A stretch of DNA of 64,000 bases from Pseudomonadota bacterium (GCA_021818505.1 JAKADX010000001.1:47432-111431); one strand, 5' to 3'; positions 25,433-34,947 are shown, counted from the stretch's first letter. The notes: generated by a model not told the origin, from the sequence alone. Numbers and translations are program-made.

Positions 25433-26076
25433 CCGACTTCGTGCTCGATCTGGAGCGGCAGCGGCGGATCGGTCTACCGGAGGCCGTGTACGCCGCCGGC
25501 AAGTCGGCCGGGCAGATCGCGGCGATCGTGGCGGCCGCGGAGGCGCGCGGCTCGACGCTGCTGCTGACGCGGCTGGAGGCGGAGAAGTTAGCCGCGCTGC
25601 CTGCGACCTTGCGGATGCGGCTGGATCACGACGCGCTCTCGGGCACCGCGTTTTTCGGCACGCCGGCACCGCTCAACGGCCCGCCGCGCGTCGCGGTGGT
25701 GACCGCCGGCACCTCCGACCTGCCCGCCGCCGCCGAAGCCATGCGCACGCTGCGCTTCCACGGCGAGGATGCGCTGCGCGTCGCCGATGTCGGTGTCGCC
25801 GGGCTGTGGCGGCTGCTGGCGCGGGTGGAGGAATTGCGGACCATGCGCGCGGTGATCGTCGCCGCCGGGATGGACGCTGCCCTGCCGAGTGTGGTCGCGG
25901 GGCTCGTGCCGGGACTTGTCATCGGTGTACCGACCTCGGTCGGCTACGGCGTGGCCGCTGGAGGGCACGCCGCGCTGCACGCGCTGCTCGCGAGTTGCGC
26001 GCCGGGGCTGGCGGTGGTGAACATCGACAACGGCTACGGCGCCGCCTGCGCGGCGCTTCGTGCACTGGGCGCATAG
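25429..26076 (+). CDS. larB: Pyridinium-3,5-biscarboxylate mononucleotide synthase (PurE-like)
   Basis: LarB carboxylates nicotinic acid adenine dinucleotide and cleaves off AMP, the first step to the nickel-pincer cofactor. The 215-residue product has the PurE-like core VAVVTAGTSDLPAAAEAMRT, DVGVAGLWRLLARVEEL, VIVAAGMDAALPSVVAGLV and GVPTSVGYGVAAGG. It is somewhat shorter at the N-terminus than many LarB proteins. It is the third gene of larCEB, coupled to larE by ATGA. Confidence 0.9.
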   Translation: MTDFVLDLERQRRIGLPEAVYAAGKSAGQIAAIVAAAEARGSTLLLTRLEAEKLAALPATLRMRLDHDALSGTAFFGTPAPLNGPPRVAVVTAGTSDLPAAAEAMRTLRFHGEDALRVADVGVAGLWRLLARVEELRTMRAVIVAAGMDAALPSVVAGLVPGLVIGVPTSVGYGVAAGGHAALHALLASCAPGLAVVNIDNGYGAACAALRALGA

Positions 26077-26097
26077 CGCAATACCTGGAGAGCAACG

Positions 26098-26493
26098 ATG
26101 ATCGGCAGACGACACCTGATGGCGACGGCCGGCGGGGTGCTGCCGGCGGTGGCGGGCGCCGAGTCACCGCCGCTGCCGGCCGAGCCGGCGACGATGATGC
26201 TGACCGTGTTCCTGCGCCACGACGAGAGCAAGACGCTGGATGAGATCCAGGCGCATCTGCGCCGCACCGGCTGGTATCGCCGCTTTCCGCCGCCGGGCGT
26301 GGACGTGCTGTCCTGGCACATCGTCATGGGCATCGGCCAGGTCGTCACGCTGCGCCTGCCGCCGGCCAAGCTGCGCGAAACCAATCGCGCGATCGAACTG
26401 GGCGCCTGGGGCGCCTTCCGGACCGAGTTCTACCCGACCTACGATTTCAAGGCGGCATGGGAGCAGGAGCGGCGCGACGCCGGCGGCGGCTGA
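26098..26493 (+). CDS. Hypothetical exported protein, 131 residues
   Basis: No family is recognised with confidence. MIGRRHLMATAGGVLPAVAGAES looks like a twin-arginine-type or Sec signal peptide with cleavage near residue 22. The mature part includes MMLTVFLRHDESKTLDEIQA, HLRRTGWYRRFPPPGVDV and FKAAWEQERRD, a small ferredoxin-like layout. The ATG has TGGAG 9 bp upstream. It follows larB by 21 bp on the same strand and may be cotranscribed. A link with the nickel-pincer pathway cannot be shown. Confidence 0.7.
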   Translation: MIGRRHLMATAGGVLPAVAGAESPPLPAEPATMMLTVFLRHDESKTLDEIQAHLRRTGWYRRFPPPGVDVLSWHIVMGIGQVVTLRLPPAKLRETNRAIELGAWGAFRTEFYPTYDFKAAWEQERRDAGGG

Positions 26494-26528
26494 GCGGCGG
26501 CAGCATCGATCGCGGCGCGGCGGGCAGC

Positions 26529-28412
26529 CTAGTTCTGCGCCGACACCTGCTGCGCCAGACGGACCTGCGCGTGCAGGTCGCGACGGATGCGTGTCAGCGC
26601 CGCCGCCATCATGCGCCGCTCATCGCCGCGACAGAGCACGTTTCGCGTGCGCACCTGCAATTCGGCACGGTGCGTCACGGTCGCGTCGTGCTGCGTCCAG
26701 GTGCCACGATAGATGATTGCCGGTCCGTCGATGCGCAGATCGGCGGGCAGCCGTTGCACGCGCCGCCCCGGCGGCAGCGTCAGCACCACCTCCTCCACCT
26801 GGCGGCCGGAATAGCAGGGCGCCGCCGCGTCTGCGGGCAGACCGCCGGCGCCGGCCGGAAGCAGCACGTCGCCCGGCCGCGCCAGCAGCCGCAGGCCGGC
26901 CGGCAGCGTGAAACTGTCGCCATCGAGCAGATCCGGCCGCGCGTCGAGGGTGAACCGCCCGCTCACCGCGTAGCTCGGGGCAAGCCGGTCGGGCGGATCG
27001 AAGGCGAAGCTGCCGGAGCCCTGATCGCCGAGCGCGCTCAGTTGTGACGACGCAGCGGCGCCGTCGCCGGTCGCCTGCACCCAGGCGGCGTCGCGGCGCA
27101 ACTCGACCGCGAACGGGCCGGTCGCGGCCGTGGCGGTTTGCCCGGTGATGCTGCCGTCATCGTGCAGCGTCGCAACGGTGCGCAGTTCCATCATCGCGGC
27201 ATCCGCCGGCAGGGCCGGCACGCGCCACAGCACGGGGCCTTCGGTCAGCGCGTGGACGGCGGGCTTGCCGTACTCGCTGAACGGCAGCGTGCCGAACGGC
27301 GCCAGCAAGGCGGTGCTGTCGGCGTAGAGATCGAATTCTGGCAGATAGCTGATCGCGTGGTTAAGCTGCGCAAAGGTCGGCGGCACGCTCAGCGAGTACT
27401 GGTTGCCGAGATCGAGCATAACGAAATCCGCGGCGATGCCACGCGCGGCCAGCAGTGCGTTGAGCAACACCACATGGTCCTTGCAGTCGCCCCAGCCGCT
27501 TGCCAGCACCTGCTCTGCGTCGTGAGGCTCCAGTGCGCCGTCGCCCAGATACAGTGCCACGTAACGGATATGCGCATCGACCCACTCATACAGCAGCCGC
27601 GCCTGCTCGCGCCGGCTCGGCTCGCTGCCGGCGATCTTCTCGGCGAGCGCACGGATGCGCGGCGTGACGCGCATGTGCGGCGCAAGCAGTGCTGCATAAT
27701 CGCGCGCGAAGGAAGCGTAGTCGGGCTCGGAGGAGATGAACACGCGCGGCAGCCGGTCGTACGGGCCGAGCACGGAATCCGTCTCGTCAGCGAGCGGGAT
27801 GCGCGCGTGCCAGGTCCGAATCATCGAATCGCCAGCGACGGATTTGGTAGCGTCCAGGTCATGCGCCTCGGTCAGCAGCGGCATGTCGCGCGGCGCGCGC
27901 ACCGTCAGCGTGTAGTCCAGCAGCGGAACGCTGCGCGAGAGGTAGATGCTTGCGAAAAACCGGCCGGGCAGCGCCGCGCGATGCACCAGACGGCGGATGT
28001 GATAGACCAGCGTGTCGCCGCCGGCGAGGTCGGGAAAGATCAGCACGCGCTCGCGCAGATCGGTGATGACGCCGCGATCGGCGGTGCCCGGCGCGAGCTG
28101 GTCGCGCATCGCCGTCGGCGCAACCGGCACCATGCTGCCGTCCGCCTTGTGCGTGTACGCGGCAACGACCTGCAACTCCTCCTGCGCGGGACTGTAGGAT
28201 ATCGCCTGCTGCCCCTCGCGCCGCGCCGAGGCATCATTGGCGACGCGCATCTCAAGCTCGTAGTCGTTGACATAGCTGCCGTCGGCACGCACATCGTAGC
28301 TGTTGGCGGCGCGAAGGATGGTGACCGGCGGTTCCTCGGCACGCGCGGTCAGGGCCAGGAAGGCCAGCACCAGCGCCGCAACCACCGCAAGCACAACCGA
28401 GACGCCCCGCAT
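26529..28412 (-). CDS. DUF3857 / transglutaminase-like exported protein
   Basis: This 627-residue protein has a signal peptide (MRGVSVVLAVVAALVLAFLA, cleavage near ARAEE). The first half is the DUF3857 beta domain (DYELEMRVANDASARREGQQ). The middle is a transglutaminase-like core with the Cys-His-Asp triad: ASGWGDCKDHVVLLNALL (Cys), LNHAISYLPEFDLYADST (His, Asp). The C-terminal 200 residues are beta-rich (DUF2569/DUF3858-like position) with PPGRRVQRLPADLRIDG. The start has GAGG 8 bp upstream. It is probably periplasmic; the substrate is unknown. Confidence 0.85.
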   Translation of the reverse strand: MRGVSVVLAVVAALVLAFLALTARAEEPPVTILRAANSYDVRADGSYVNDYELEMRVANDASARREGQQAISYSPAQEELQVVAAYTHKADGSMVPVAPTAMRDQLAPGTADRGVITDLRERVLIFPDLAGGDTLVYHIRRLVHRAALPGRFFASIYLSRSVPLLDYTLTVRAPRDMPLLTEAHDLDATKSVAGDSMIRTWHARIPLADETDSVLGPYDRLPRVFISSEPDYASFARDYAALLAPHMRVTPRIRALAEKIAGSEPSRREQARLLYEWVDAHIRYVALYLGDGALEPHDAEQVLASGWGDCKDHVVLLNALLAARGIAADFVMLDLGNQYSLSVPPTFAQLNHAISYLPEFDLYADSTALLAPFGTLPFSEYGKPAVHALTEGPVLWRVPALPADAAMMELRTVATLHDDGSITGQTATAATGPFAVELRRDAAWVQATGDGAAASSQLSALGDQGSGSFAFDPPDRLAPSYAVSGRFTLDARPDLLDGDSFTLPAGLRLLARPGDVLLPAGAGGLPADAAAPCYSGRQVEEVVLTLPPGRRVQRLPADLRIDGPAIIYRGTWTQHDATVTHRAELQVRTRNVLCRGDERRMMAAALTRIRRDLHAQVRLAQQVSAQN

Positions 28413-28515
28413 CGCGACCTCGCAGAAACGTGAAGTCGCGGGTGTGTTATCGCAGGTTGCCCTAGCGACAAAGTGAAAAACACTTCCAAAACGAAAAAAT
28501 TGGCGAAACGGGGCT

Positions 28516-29502
28516 TCAGCCGCCGGTCAGGCTCATGTGCCGGGCGACCGATGGGCGGTCGTGGCGGCGGTCGATCACGAAGTCATGCCCGCGCGGCTTG
28601 CGGGCAATGGCGGCGCGAATCGCTCCCTCCAGCTCCGCGTCGGTGGCACCCCGCCGCAGCACGGCACGCAGGTCGGCCTGATCGTCCTGGCCGAGGCACA
28701 TGTACAGCGTCCCGGTGCAGGTCAGCCGCACGCGGTTGCAGCTTTCGCAGAAATTGTGGGTCATCGGCGTGATGAAGCCAATCCGGCGTCCGGTTTTGGC
28801 CACGGTGTAGTAACGCGCCGGCCCGCCGGTGCGGTAGCTTGTCTCCTCCAGCGTCCAGCGGTGCCGCAGGCGGCTGCGCACAAGGGACAGCGGCAGGTAC
28901 TGCTCGGTGCGGTCGGCGTCGATCTCGCCCATCGGCATCGTCTCGATCAGGCAGAGGTCGAAGCCATGCTCGCCGCACCACGCCAGCATCGTGTCGAACT
29001 CGTCCTCGTTGACGCCCTTCAGCGCGACGGCGTTGATCTTCACCGCCAGCCCGGCGGCCTTCGCCGCGAAGATACCGTCGAGCGTCCTGTCCAGCCGGCC
29101 CCAGCGAGTGATGGCGGCGAATTTCTCCGCCGACAGCGTATCGAGGCTGACATTGACCCGCCGCACTCCGGCCGCGCGCAATGCCTCGGCGAACCGGGCC
29201 AACTGACTGCCGTTGGTCGTGACGGTGAGTTCGTCGAGGCCATTGCCCAGCCGCGCGCCGAGGCTGCGGAACAGCGTCATCACCTCGCGCCGCACCAGCG
29301 GCTCGCCCCCGGTCAGCCGGATCTTGCGCGTCCCAAGCCGGATGAAGGCGCCGGCCAGCCGGTCGAGTTCCTCCAGCGTCAGGATGTCGGCCTTGGGCAG
29401 AAAGGTCATATCTTCCGCCATGCAGTAGACGCAGCGGAAGTCGCACCGGTCAGTGACCGAAATGCGCAGATAGGTGATTTCCCGGCCGAACGGGTCGATC
29501 AT
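28516..29502 (-). CDS. moaA: GTP 3',8-cyclase, molybdopterin biosynthesis
   Basis: MoaA is a radical-SAM enzyme that starts molybdenum cofactor synthesis by converting GTP to 3',8-cyclo-7,8-dihydro-GTP. The 328-residue protein starts [20 protein letters not shown]. It has the SAM cluster cysteines Cys20, Cys24 and Cys27 (CDFRCVYC) and the C-terminal cluster site [19 protein letters not shown]. The C-terminus ends SLTGG, as expected for MoaA. The ATG at 29502 is preferred over one at 29595, which has no homology support. No other moa gene is in the window. Confidence 0.93.
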   Translation of the reverse strand: MIDPFGREITYLRISVTDRCDFRCVYCMAEDMTFLPKADILTLEELDRLAGAFIRLGTRKIRLTGGEPLVRREVMTLFRSLGARLGNGLDELTVTTNGSQLARFAEALRAAGVRRVNVSLDTLSAEKFAAITRWGRLDRTLDGIFAAKAAGLAVKINAVALKGVNEDEFDTMLAWCGEHGFDLCLIETMPMGEIDADRTEQYLPLSLVRSRLRHRWTLEETSYRTGGPARYYTVAKTGRRIGFITPMTHNFCESCNRVRLTCTGTLYMCLGQDDQADLRAVLRRGATDAELEGAIRAAIARKPRGHDFVIDRRHDRPSVARHMSLTGG

Positions 29503-29575
29503 CGGCGCCGCAGGCTCCTGTCGGGGACGTGGCCGCAATGTCGTCCGTCGCACCGGACGGCGCAAGGCCGATGCC

Positions 29576-29758
29576 TCAGTCCGCGGCGGGTTCAAGTGTG
29601 ACGAGTCGCGCGTTGATCAGCACCTTGCCGGCGTGTTCGAAGTTGACCGTGACGCGCTCGGCCACCACCGACTGCACCTGGCCCTCGCCCCAGTCGGGCT
29701 GGGCCGGATGGCGCACCCACTGGCCCGGCTCCAGCATCGACCCGCCGCGCCGCTGCAT
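29576..29758 (-). CDS. DUF3553 domain protein, 60 residues
   Basis: This is a small conserved protein of unknown function. The whole product is the domain: [20 protein letters not shown], then [19 protein letters not shown]. This SH3-like beta barrel resembles the CarD/RapA-type interaction fold. The ATG at 29758 has GGGGGAGGT 6 bp upstream; the ATG at 29737 lacks a site. It stands between moaA (73 bp downstream, same strand) and the divergent ChpT gene. Confidence 0.8.
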   Translation of the reverse strand: MQRRGGSMLEPGQWVRHPAQPDWGEGQVQSVVAERVTVNFEHAGKVLINARLVTLEPAAD

Positions 29759-29863
29759 CGCAACCTCCCCCGGCCTCGACTCCCGTGGCGGCACATCGTA
29801 ATCCGAGCCGGGCAACACCTGCGCGGTCAGGGGATGGCTGACATGCACGGCGGGCGGGAAACG

Positions 29864-30502
29864 ATGGATCGCGCGTCGGGGCTGCTGCTCGCCGAGCAGC
29901 TTGCCACCCGGTTGTGCCACGATCTCAGCGGCCCGCTGAGCGGCCTCATCGCCGCGCTCGACGAGGGAGGAGCAGAGACCGGGGCGCTGCCGCTGGCCGC
30001 CGAGGCCGCCACGGCGCTGCGCCAGCGGCTGGCGCTGCTGCGCGCGGCATGGGGGGCGCCGGCCGCGCTTCCGGCCGAGGCATTACGCCCGCTGCTCGCC
30101 GGACTGCCGCGCGCCAGTCGCCTGCGCGTTGCATTGTCCGGTCCGGTCGCCGGAGCGATGCTGACGCCGCTGCGCGCGCGGCTGCTCCTGAATGCCCTGA
30201 TGCTGGCGGCCGACAGTCTGCCGCGTGGCGGCGAGGTATTCCTGGAGGGCGATCCGCGGGAGGCGCTCGTACTCGGCATCGACGGCAGCGGCGCAGCCTG
30301 GCCGGCGGATCTTGCGGTGATGCTGACCGATGCGCAAGCCGCATGGGACTGCCTGTCCGCCGGCGCGCGCGGCGCGCGGCAGCAGGCGGCCGTGCTCGCC
30401 CTGATGTCCGAGGACGCCGGCGCGCGTGCGCGGATACTGCTCGGATCGGCGGCGGAGCCGGCGGCCCCGTTGATGCTCGACCTTTCCGGCGTCGTCGGCT
30501 AG
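29864..30502 (+). CDS. chpT: Histidine phosphotransferase ChpT family
   Basis: ChpT passes phosphate from the hybrid kinase CckA to the cell-cycle regulator CtrA and to CpdR in alphaproteobacteria. The 212-residue protein has the phospho-histidine in ATRLCHDLSGPLSGLIAALD near the N-terminus, followed by a degenerate GHKL-like domain (LRARLLLNALMLAADSLPRG). In-frame ATGs lie at 29834, 29843 and 29864. The last is chosen because GGGCGGGAA precedes it and the protein then begins as other ChpT proteins do. Its end overlaps the convergent PHB depolymerase gene by 4 bp. Confidence 0.82.
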   Translation: MDRASGLLLAEQLATRLCHDLSGPLSGLIAALDEGGAETGALPLAAEAATALRQRLALLRAAWGAPAALPAEALRPLLAGLPRASRLRVALSGPVAGAMLTPLRARLLLNALMLAADSLPRGGEVFLEGDPREALVLGIDGSGAAWPADLAVMLTDAQAAWDCLSAGARGARQQAAVLALMSEDAGARARILLGSAAEPAAPLMLDLSGVVG

Positions 30503-31716
30503 GCGGCGGCGATGAAATCCTGGATGCGCGGTGCGACCTGTTCGCGGAAGCGGCGGCCGTTGAACAGGCCGTAATGGCCGACCTCAGCCTGCTCAACATG
30601 CAGCTTGCGCGCCGCCGGCAGGTGCGGCGTCAGCCGGTGCGCGGCGCGGGTCTGGCCGCGGCCGGAGATGTCATCGCGCTCCCCCTCGATGGTCAGCAGC
30701 GCGGTGTGGTGCACCGCCGTGGTATCCACCCGCTCGCCGCGATAGGTCAGCAGCCCGCGCGGCAGCAGGTGCTCGTGGAACACGGCATGGATCGTCTCCA
30801 GGTAGTAGTCGGCGCACATGTCCATCACGGCGCGGTATTCCTCGTAGAAGGCACGCTTGGCGGCCAGCGGCTCACCGTCACCCTCGACGAGGTGCTGGAA
30901 CATCTGCCAGTGCGCCTCGACATGGCGGTCCAGGTTCATGGCCAGGAAACCCGCGAGTTGCAGGAACCCCGGATAGACGCGGCGCATGAAGCCGGGATGG
31001 CCGAACGGGACGTTGTGGATGACGTGACGGCGGAACCAGTCGAGGTGATGGCGTTTGGCAAAATCATTGACCGCGGTCGGCCCCACGCGCGTGTCGATCG
31101 GCCCGCCGATCAGCGTCATGCTGCGTGGCACCGCCGCCGGCTCGTTCTCCGCCAGCAGCGACACCGCGGCCAGCACGGGCACCGCCGGCTGGCAGACCGC
31201 GATGATATGCGTGCGTGGCCCGAGCAGGCGGATGAAGTCCATCACCGTCTCGATGTAGTCATCGAGCGTGAAGTCGGGCACCATCAGCGGCACGTCGCGC
31301 GCATCGCGCCAGTCGGTGATGAACACGTCATGGCCGGGCAGGAACGCCTCCACCGTGCCGCGCAGCAGGGTGGCGTAATGGCCCGACATCGGCGCCACCA
31401 TCAGCACCGTCGGGTCGTCCGGCCGATGCGCGGCGCGGCGGAACCGCTTCAGATCGCACCACGGGCGCGCGGCTACCACCATCTCCTCCACCGGCACCGC
31501 CTCGCCGTCGATCAGCGTCGCCTGGTGGCCGAAGTCCGGCTTGCCAAAGCGGCGCGTCGAATGCTCGAAACTGTCCAGCGCCGCCGCGGTCAGCCGGCCC
31601 ATCGGAGTCGGACGCAGCAGATTGAACGGCGCGTCGAGGACCTGCAATGCCCCATGCGCGAACAGCCGCATCGGCGCGAGGCTCACACGCTGCATCTCAT
31701 AGAGGTGGTAGAGCAT
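30499..31716 (-). CDS. phaZ: Intracellular polyhydroxyalkanoate depolymerase
   Basis: PhaZ breaks down stored poly-3-hydroxybutyrate. The 405-residue protein starts MLYHLYEMQRVSLAPMRLFA. It has the family nucleophile cysteine in HIIAVCQPAVPVLAAVSLLA (a lipase-box-like site with Cys), GHDVFITDWRDARDVPL and the C-terminal EVGHYGLFNGRRFREQVAPR with the catalytic His. The start at 31716 has AGAAGGAT at 5-7 bp. A phasin gene lies 10 kb away at 41358-41843, and the two together indicate polymer granules. It is divergent from the DHA2 exporter. Confidence 0.92.
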   Translation of the reverse strand: MLYHLYEMQRVSLAPMRLFAHGALQVLDAPFNLLRPTPMGRLTAAALDSFEHSTRRFGKPDFGHQATLIDGEAVPVEEMVVAARPWCDLKRFRRAAHRPDDPTVLMVAPMSGHYATLLRGTVEAFLPGHDVFITDWRDARDVPLMVPDFTLDDYIETVMDFIRLLGPRTHIIAVCQPAVPVLAAVSLLAENEPAAVPRSMTLIGGPIDTRVGPTAVNDFAKRHHLDWFRRHVIHNVPFGHPGFMRRVYPGFLQLAGFLAMNLDRHVEAHWQMFQHLVEGDGEPLAAKRAFYEEYRAVMDMCADYYLETIHAVFHEHLLPRGLLTYRGERVDTTAVHHTALLTIEGERDDISGRGQTRAAHRLTPHLPAARKLHVEQAEVGHYGLFNGRRFREQVAPRIQDFIAAA

Positions 31717-31804
31717 TCGTATCCTTCTCGCTCGGCCTCGTCCTGTCGGTCCGTTCCGGCAGCGCGGAAGCATTGCGGAAAAGGGCCGGGTCGGCAAGCA
31801 TCTT

Positions 31805-31822
31805 CCTCACGCGGCCGTGAGG
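31805..31822. promoter_or_regulatory. Inverted repeat upstream of the MFS exporter gene, candidate operator
   Basis: CCTCACG and CGTGAGG form a perfect 7-bp inverted repeat with a 4-bp centre. It lies 35 bp before the exporter start codon and 89 bp before the divergent phaZ start. Short dyads of this kind often bind TetR or MarR repressors of drug exporters; no such regulator gene is adjacent. The site is tentative. Confidence 0.35.
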
Positions 31823-31856
31823 ACTGCACGCCCGGCGCGTGGCCGGGGGCAATCCG

Positions 31857-33449
31857 ATGAGCCAGAGTGCCGCGCATCACGACGAGGCATGGCGGCCGCG
31901 CGGCAACCGCTGGCTGATCGCGATCGTGGTGACGGTGGCGGCGTTCATGGAGATCCTGGACAGCACCATCGTCAATGTCAGCCTGCCGCACATCGCCGGC
32001 AGCCTGTCCACCAGCTACGACAACGCCACCTGGACGCTGACCTCGTACCTTGTCGCCAACGGCATCGTGCTGCCGATCTCCGGCGGCATCGGGCGGATCG
32101 TCGGGCGCAAGCGTTACTTCATGATCTGCATCGCCGCGTTCACACTGTTCTCCTTCCTCTGCGGCATCGCCGGAAGTCTGACCGAACTGATCGTCTTTCG
32201 TCTGCTGCAGGGGTTCTTCGGCGGCGGGCTGCAGCCGAACCAGCAATCGATCATCCTCGACACCTTCCCCGCCGCCCAGCGCAGCCGTGCCTTCTCGGTG
32301 GTCGCGGTCGCGGTGATCTTCGCGCCGATCATCGGCCCGACGCTGGGCGGCTGGATCACCGATGCCTATTCGTGGCGTTGGGTGTTCCTGCTCAACGTGC
32401 CGATCGGGCTGGCCGCGCTGCCGGCAATCGCGGCGCTGGTCGAAGACCCGCCCTGGGTGGAGCGCGAGCGGGCGCGCTGGGTGGACATCGACTATATCGG
32501 CATCGGCCTGATCACCCTCGGCTTCGGCGCGCTGCAGGTGATGCTCGACCGCGGCGAGGACGCCGACTGGTTCGGTTCCTCCTTCATCCGGCTGATGGCT
32601 GTTCTTGCCCTGCTCGGGCTGGTCGGGGCAGGCGTGTGGCTGGGGGTGCTGGCGAAGCAGCCGGTGGTGCGGCTGCGCGTGTTCCTCGACCGTAACTTCG
32701 CCGTGGGGTCGGTCGCGGCGCTGGCGATGTTCGCCATCCTCTACTCCAGCGCCGTGCTGATCCCCGAGCTGTCGCAGACGCAGTTCGGCTACACCGCGCT
32801 GTGGGCGGGGCTGCTGCTCTCGCCCGGCGGCTTCGTGGTGCTGTTCATGATCCCGATTGTCGCCCGCGCGCTGATGCCGAACGTGCAGACGCGCCTGATC
32901 GTCGCCTTCGGCTTCTTCGCGCTGGGACTCGCCCTCGCCTATGCCACCACGATGGCGCCTTCGATGTCGTTCTGGGACCTGGCGATGCTGCGGCTGACGC
33001 AGACCTTCGGGCTGGCGTTCCTGTTCGTGCCCAACAGCACGCTCGCCTACGCCACCGTCCCGCGTGAACTGAACACGGACGCAAGCGCGCTCTATGTCAT
33101 GCTGCGCAACGTCGCCGGCTCGGTCGGCATCTCATTCGCGACCTCGATGGTGATCGAACGCTCACAGGTGCATCGCGCGTATCTCAGCGAGCACCTGACT
33201 CCGCTCGACCCGAACTACAACGCGCTGATGGCGACGGTGGAGGAATCGCTGCGCGGGCTGGGCCACGCGCCGCAGACACTGGCGCAGACGGCCGGGCTTT
33301 GGCTCAACCACACGCTCGACACGCAGGCGGCGATCCTCGCTTATATCGACGTGTTCAGTTGGACGTCGGTGGCGGCGTTTTGCATGGTGCCGCTGGCGCT
33401 GCTCTATCGCGCCGGCCGTCCCGGCGGCGGCGGCGCGGCGGCGCATTGA
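31857..33449 (+). CDS. DHA2-family MFS multidrug transporter (EmrB/QacA type)
   Basis: This is a 530-residue inner-membrane proton-coupled exporter with 14 predicted helices. The motif LDSTIVNVSLPHI in helix 1 and GWITDAYSWRWVFLLNVPIG in the fifth-sixth helix region are standard for EmrB-type DHA2 proteins. The ATG at 31857 has GGGGGC 6 bp upstream; a GTG 18 bp earlier is less likely. EmrB usually works with an EmrA membrane-fusion partner, but no emrA or tolC is in the window. The substrate is unknown. Confidence 0.88.
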   Translation: MSQSAAHHDEAWRPRGNRWLIAIVVTVAAFMEILDSTIVNVSLPHIAGSLSTSYDNATWTLTSYLVANGIVLPISGGIGRIVGRKRYFMICIAAFTLFSFLCGIAGSLTELIVFRLLQGFFGGGLQPNQQSIILDTFPAAQRSRAFSVVAVAVIFAPIIGPTLGGWITDAYSWRWVFLLNVPIGLAALPAIAALVEDPPWVERERARWVDIDYIGIGLITLGFGALQVMLDRGEDADWFGSSFIRLMAVLALLGLVGAGVWLGVLAKQPVVRLRVFLDRNFAVGSVAALAMFAILYSSAVLIPELSQTQFGYTALWAGLLLSPGGFVVLFMIPIVARALMPNVQTRLIVAFGFFALGLALAYATTMAPSMSFWDLAMLRLTQTFGLAFLFVPNSTLAYATVPRELNTDASALYVMLRNVAGSVGISFATSMVIERSQVHRAYLSEHLTPLDPNYNALMATVEESLRGLGHAPQTLAQTAGLWLNHTLDTQAAILAYIDVFSWTSVAAFCMVPLALLYRAGRPGGGGAAAH

Positions 33450-33512
33450 GCCGGCGATTGACGCGCGGCCGGCGCGGCCACACCTCTGTCGGCACTGAGC
33501 GGGGAGGGTGGC

Positions 33513-33911
33513 ATGGGCAATGACACGGCAGCCTCGGACGAGGCGCAGTGGCGCGCGAAGCTGACGCCCGAGCAGTTCCGCGTGCTGCGCGGCCACGGCA
33601 CCGAGCGGCCCGGCAGCAGCACCCTGAATGCCGAGAAGCGGGCCGGCCGATTCCTGTGCGCCGGCTGCGGCGCGCCGCTGTTCGACGCCGCGACCAAGTT
33701 CGACAGCGGCACCGGCTGGCCTAGCTTCTGGGCACCGCTCGATGATGCGGTCGGCACGTCAGTCGATCGCAGCCTGTTCCTGGCACGGACGGAGGTGCAT
33801 TGTGCGCGCTGCGGCGGGCATCTCGGCCATGTGTTCCCAGACGGTCCCGCGCCGAGCGGCCTGCGCTACTGCATGAACGGGGTCGCCATGCGCTTCGAAC
33901 CGGCTCCCTGA
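33513..33911 (+). CDS. msrB: Peptide-methionine (R)-S-oxide reductase
   Basis: MsrB repairs oxidised methionine residues, R epimer. The 132-residue protein has four zinc cysteines, Cys49/Cys52 (CAGC) and Cys97/Cys100 (CARC), and the catalytic Cys120 in [23 protein letters not shown] and GHVFPDGP are typical. The usual RYCIN reads RYCMN here, with Gly following instead of Ser. It has no signal peptide, so it should be cytoplasmic. GGGAGGG precedes the start. Confidence 0.93.
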   Translation: MGNDTAASDEAQWRAKLTPEQFRVLRGHGTERPGSSTLNAEKRAGRFLCAGCGAPLFDAATKFDSGTGWPSFWAPLDDAVGTSVDRSLFLARTEVHCARCGGHLGHVFPDGPAPSGLRYCMNGVAMRFEPAP

Positions 33912-33918
33912 GGCAGGC

Positions 33919-34920
33919 TCAACCCTCCGCCAGCCACATCACCTGCTCGATGCGATCCGCCCCCGCCGCGATCATCGCCAGCCGGTCAAATCCGAGCGCG
34001 ATTCCCGCGCAGGGCGGCAGGCCGTGGTCCAGGGCCGCGAGGAAATCCTCGTCCAGCGGCCAGTCCGGCGTGCCCGTCAGCGCGTGGCGCCGCGCCCGGT
34101 CGGCCGTGAACCGCGCCCGCTGCTCGGCGGCGTCGGTGAGTTCCACGAAGGCATTGGCGAGTTCGATGCCGCAGACGAACAGCTCGAACCGCTCGGCGAC
34201 GCGCGGGTCACCCGGATCGCGTCGCGCCAGTGCGGCCTGCGCCGCCGGCCAGTGCGTCAGGAAGGTCGGGCGCGCGCGCCCCAGATGCGGCTCGATCCGC
34301 TCCAGCAGCAGGCGGAAGAACAGGTCCTCCCACTCCTCGCCCGCGCGCAGCCGTGCCCCGGCCTGCGCCGCCAGCGCCGCGGCATCGCCCGCGGTCGCCA
34401 GCACGTCGGCGCCGGCATAGCGCGCGAATGCTTCCGCCACAGTCAGCGTCTCCGCTCCGGCCAGATCGGTCGTGACGCCGCGGCAGGTCACGACCGGCGG
34501 CAGCACGGCACGCAGCAGCGCCAGAGTCTCCGCGATCAGGTCGGACATGCCGGCGCCGGGGCAGTACCATTCCAGCATGGTGAACTCCGGCGCATGTAGG
34601 TCGCTGCCTTCGCCGTTGCGCCACACCCGTGCCAACTGAAAGATCGGCCCCGCCCCGCCGGCCAGTAATTTCTTCATGGCGAATTCGGGACTTGTGTGCA
34701 GCCAGAGTTTCCGCCGCTCGCCGATGGGGCTGACCCGCTCGGTGGCGAACGCCGAAAGATGCACCTCCTCGCCCGGCGCCGTCACGGCATACGGCGTCTC
34801 GACCTCGGTGTAGCCGCGCGCGGCGAAGAAGGCGCGCACCGCCGCGGTCAGCCGCGCCCGGCGGCGCAGGAACGGCAGGCGGGCGGCGAGGCGCTCGGGG
34901 TGCCAGGCGGGTTGCGGCAT
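33919..34920 (-). CDS. epmA: EF-P--(R)-beta-lysine ligase (GenX/PoxA)
   Basis: EpmA is a class II lysyl-tRNA synthetase paralogue without an anticodon domain; it attaches (R)-beta-lysine to a lysine of elongation factor P. The 333-residue protein has motif 1 (VRAFFAARGYTEVETPYAV), motif 2 (FQLARVWRNGEGSDLHAPEF) and motif 3 (GIALGFDRLAMIAAG). It is divergent from epmB, with only 27 bp between the two start codons. The substrate EF-P is encoded 3 kb away. Confidence 0.92.
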   Translation of the reverse strand: MPQPAWHPERLAARLPFLRRRARLTAAVRAFFAARGYTEVETPYAVTAPGEEVHLSAFATERVSPIGERRKLWLHTSPEFAMKKLLAGGAGPIFQLARVWRNGEGSDLHAPEFTMLEWYCPGAGMSDLIAETLALLRAVLPPVVTCRGVTTDLAGAETLTVAEAFARYAGADVLATAGDAAALAAQAGARLRAGEEWEDLFFRLLLERIEPHLGRARPTFLTHWPAAQAALARRDPGDPRVAERFELFVCGIELANAFVELTDAAEQRARFTADRARRHALTGTPDWPLDEDFLAALDHGLPPCAGIALGFDRLAMIAAGADRIEQVMWLAEG

Positions 34921-34947
34921 GGTGGGCGGCAGACTACACGCCGGCCC

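Noticed and set aside
28470..28505. Short hairpin AAGTG-AAAAA-CACTT downstream of moaA as a terminator
   Set aside because: The stem is only 5 bp and AT-rich, and no clear U-run follows in the moaA direction.
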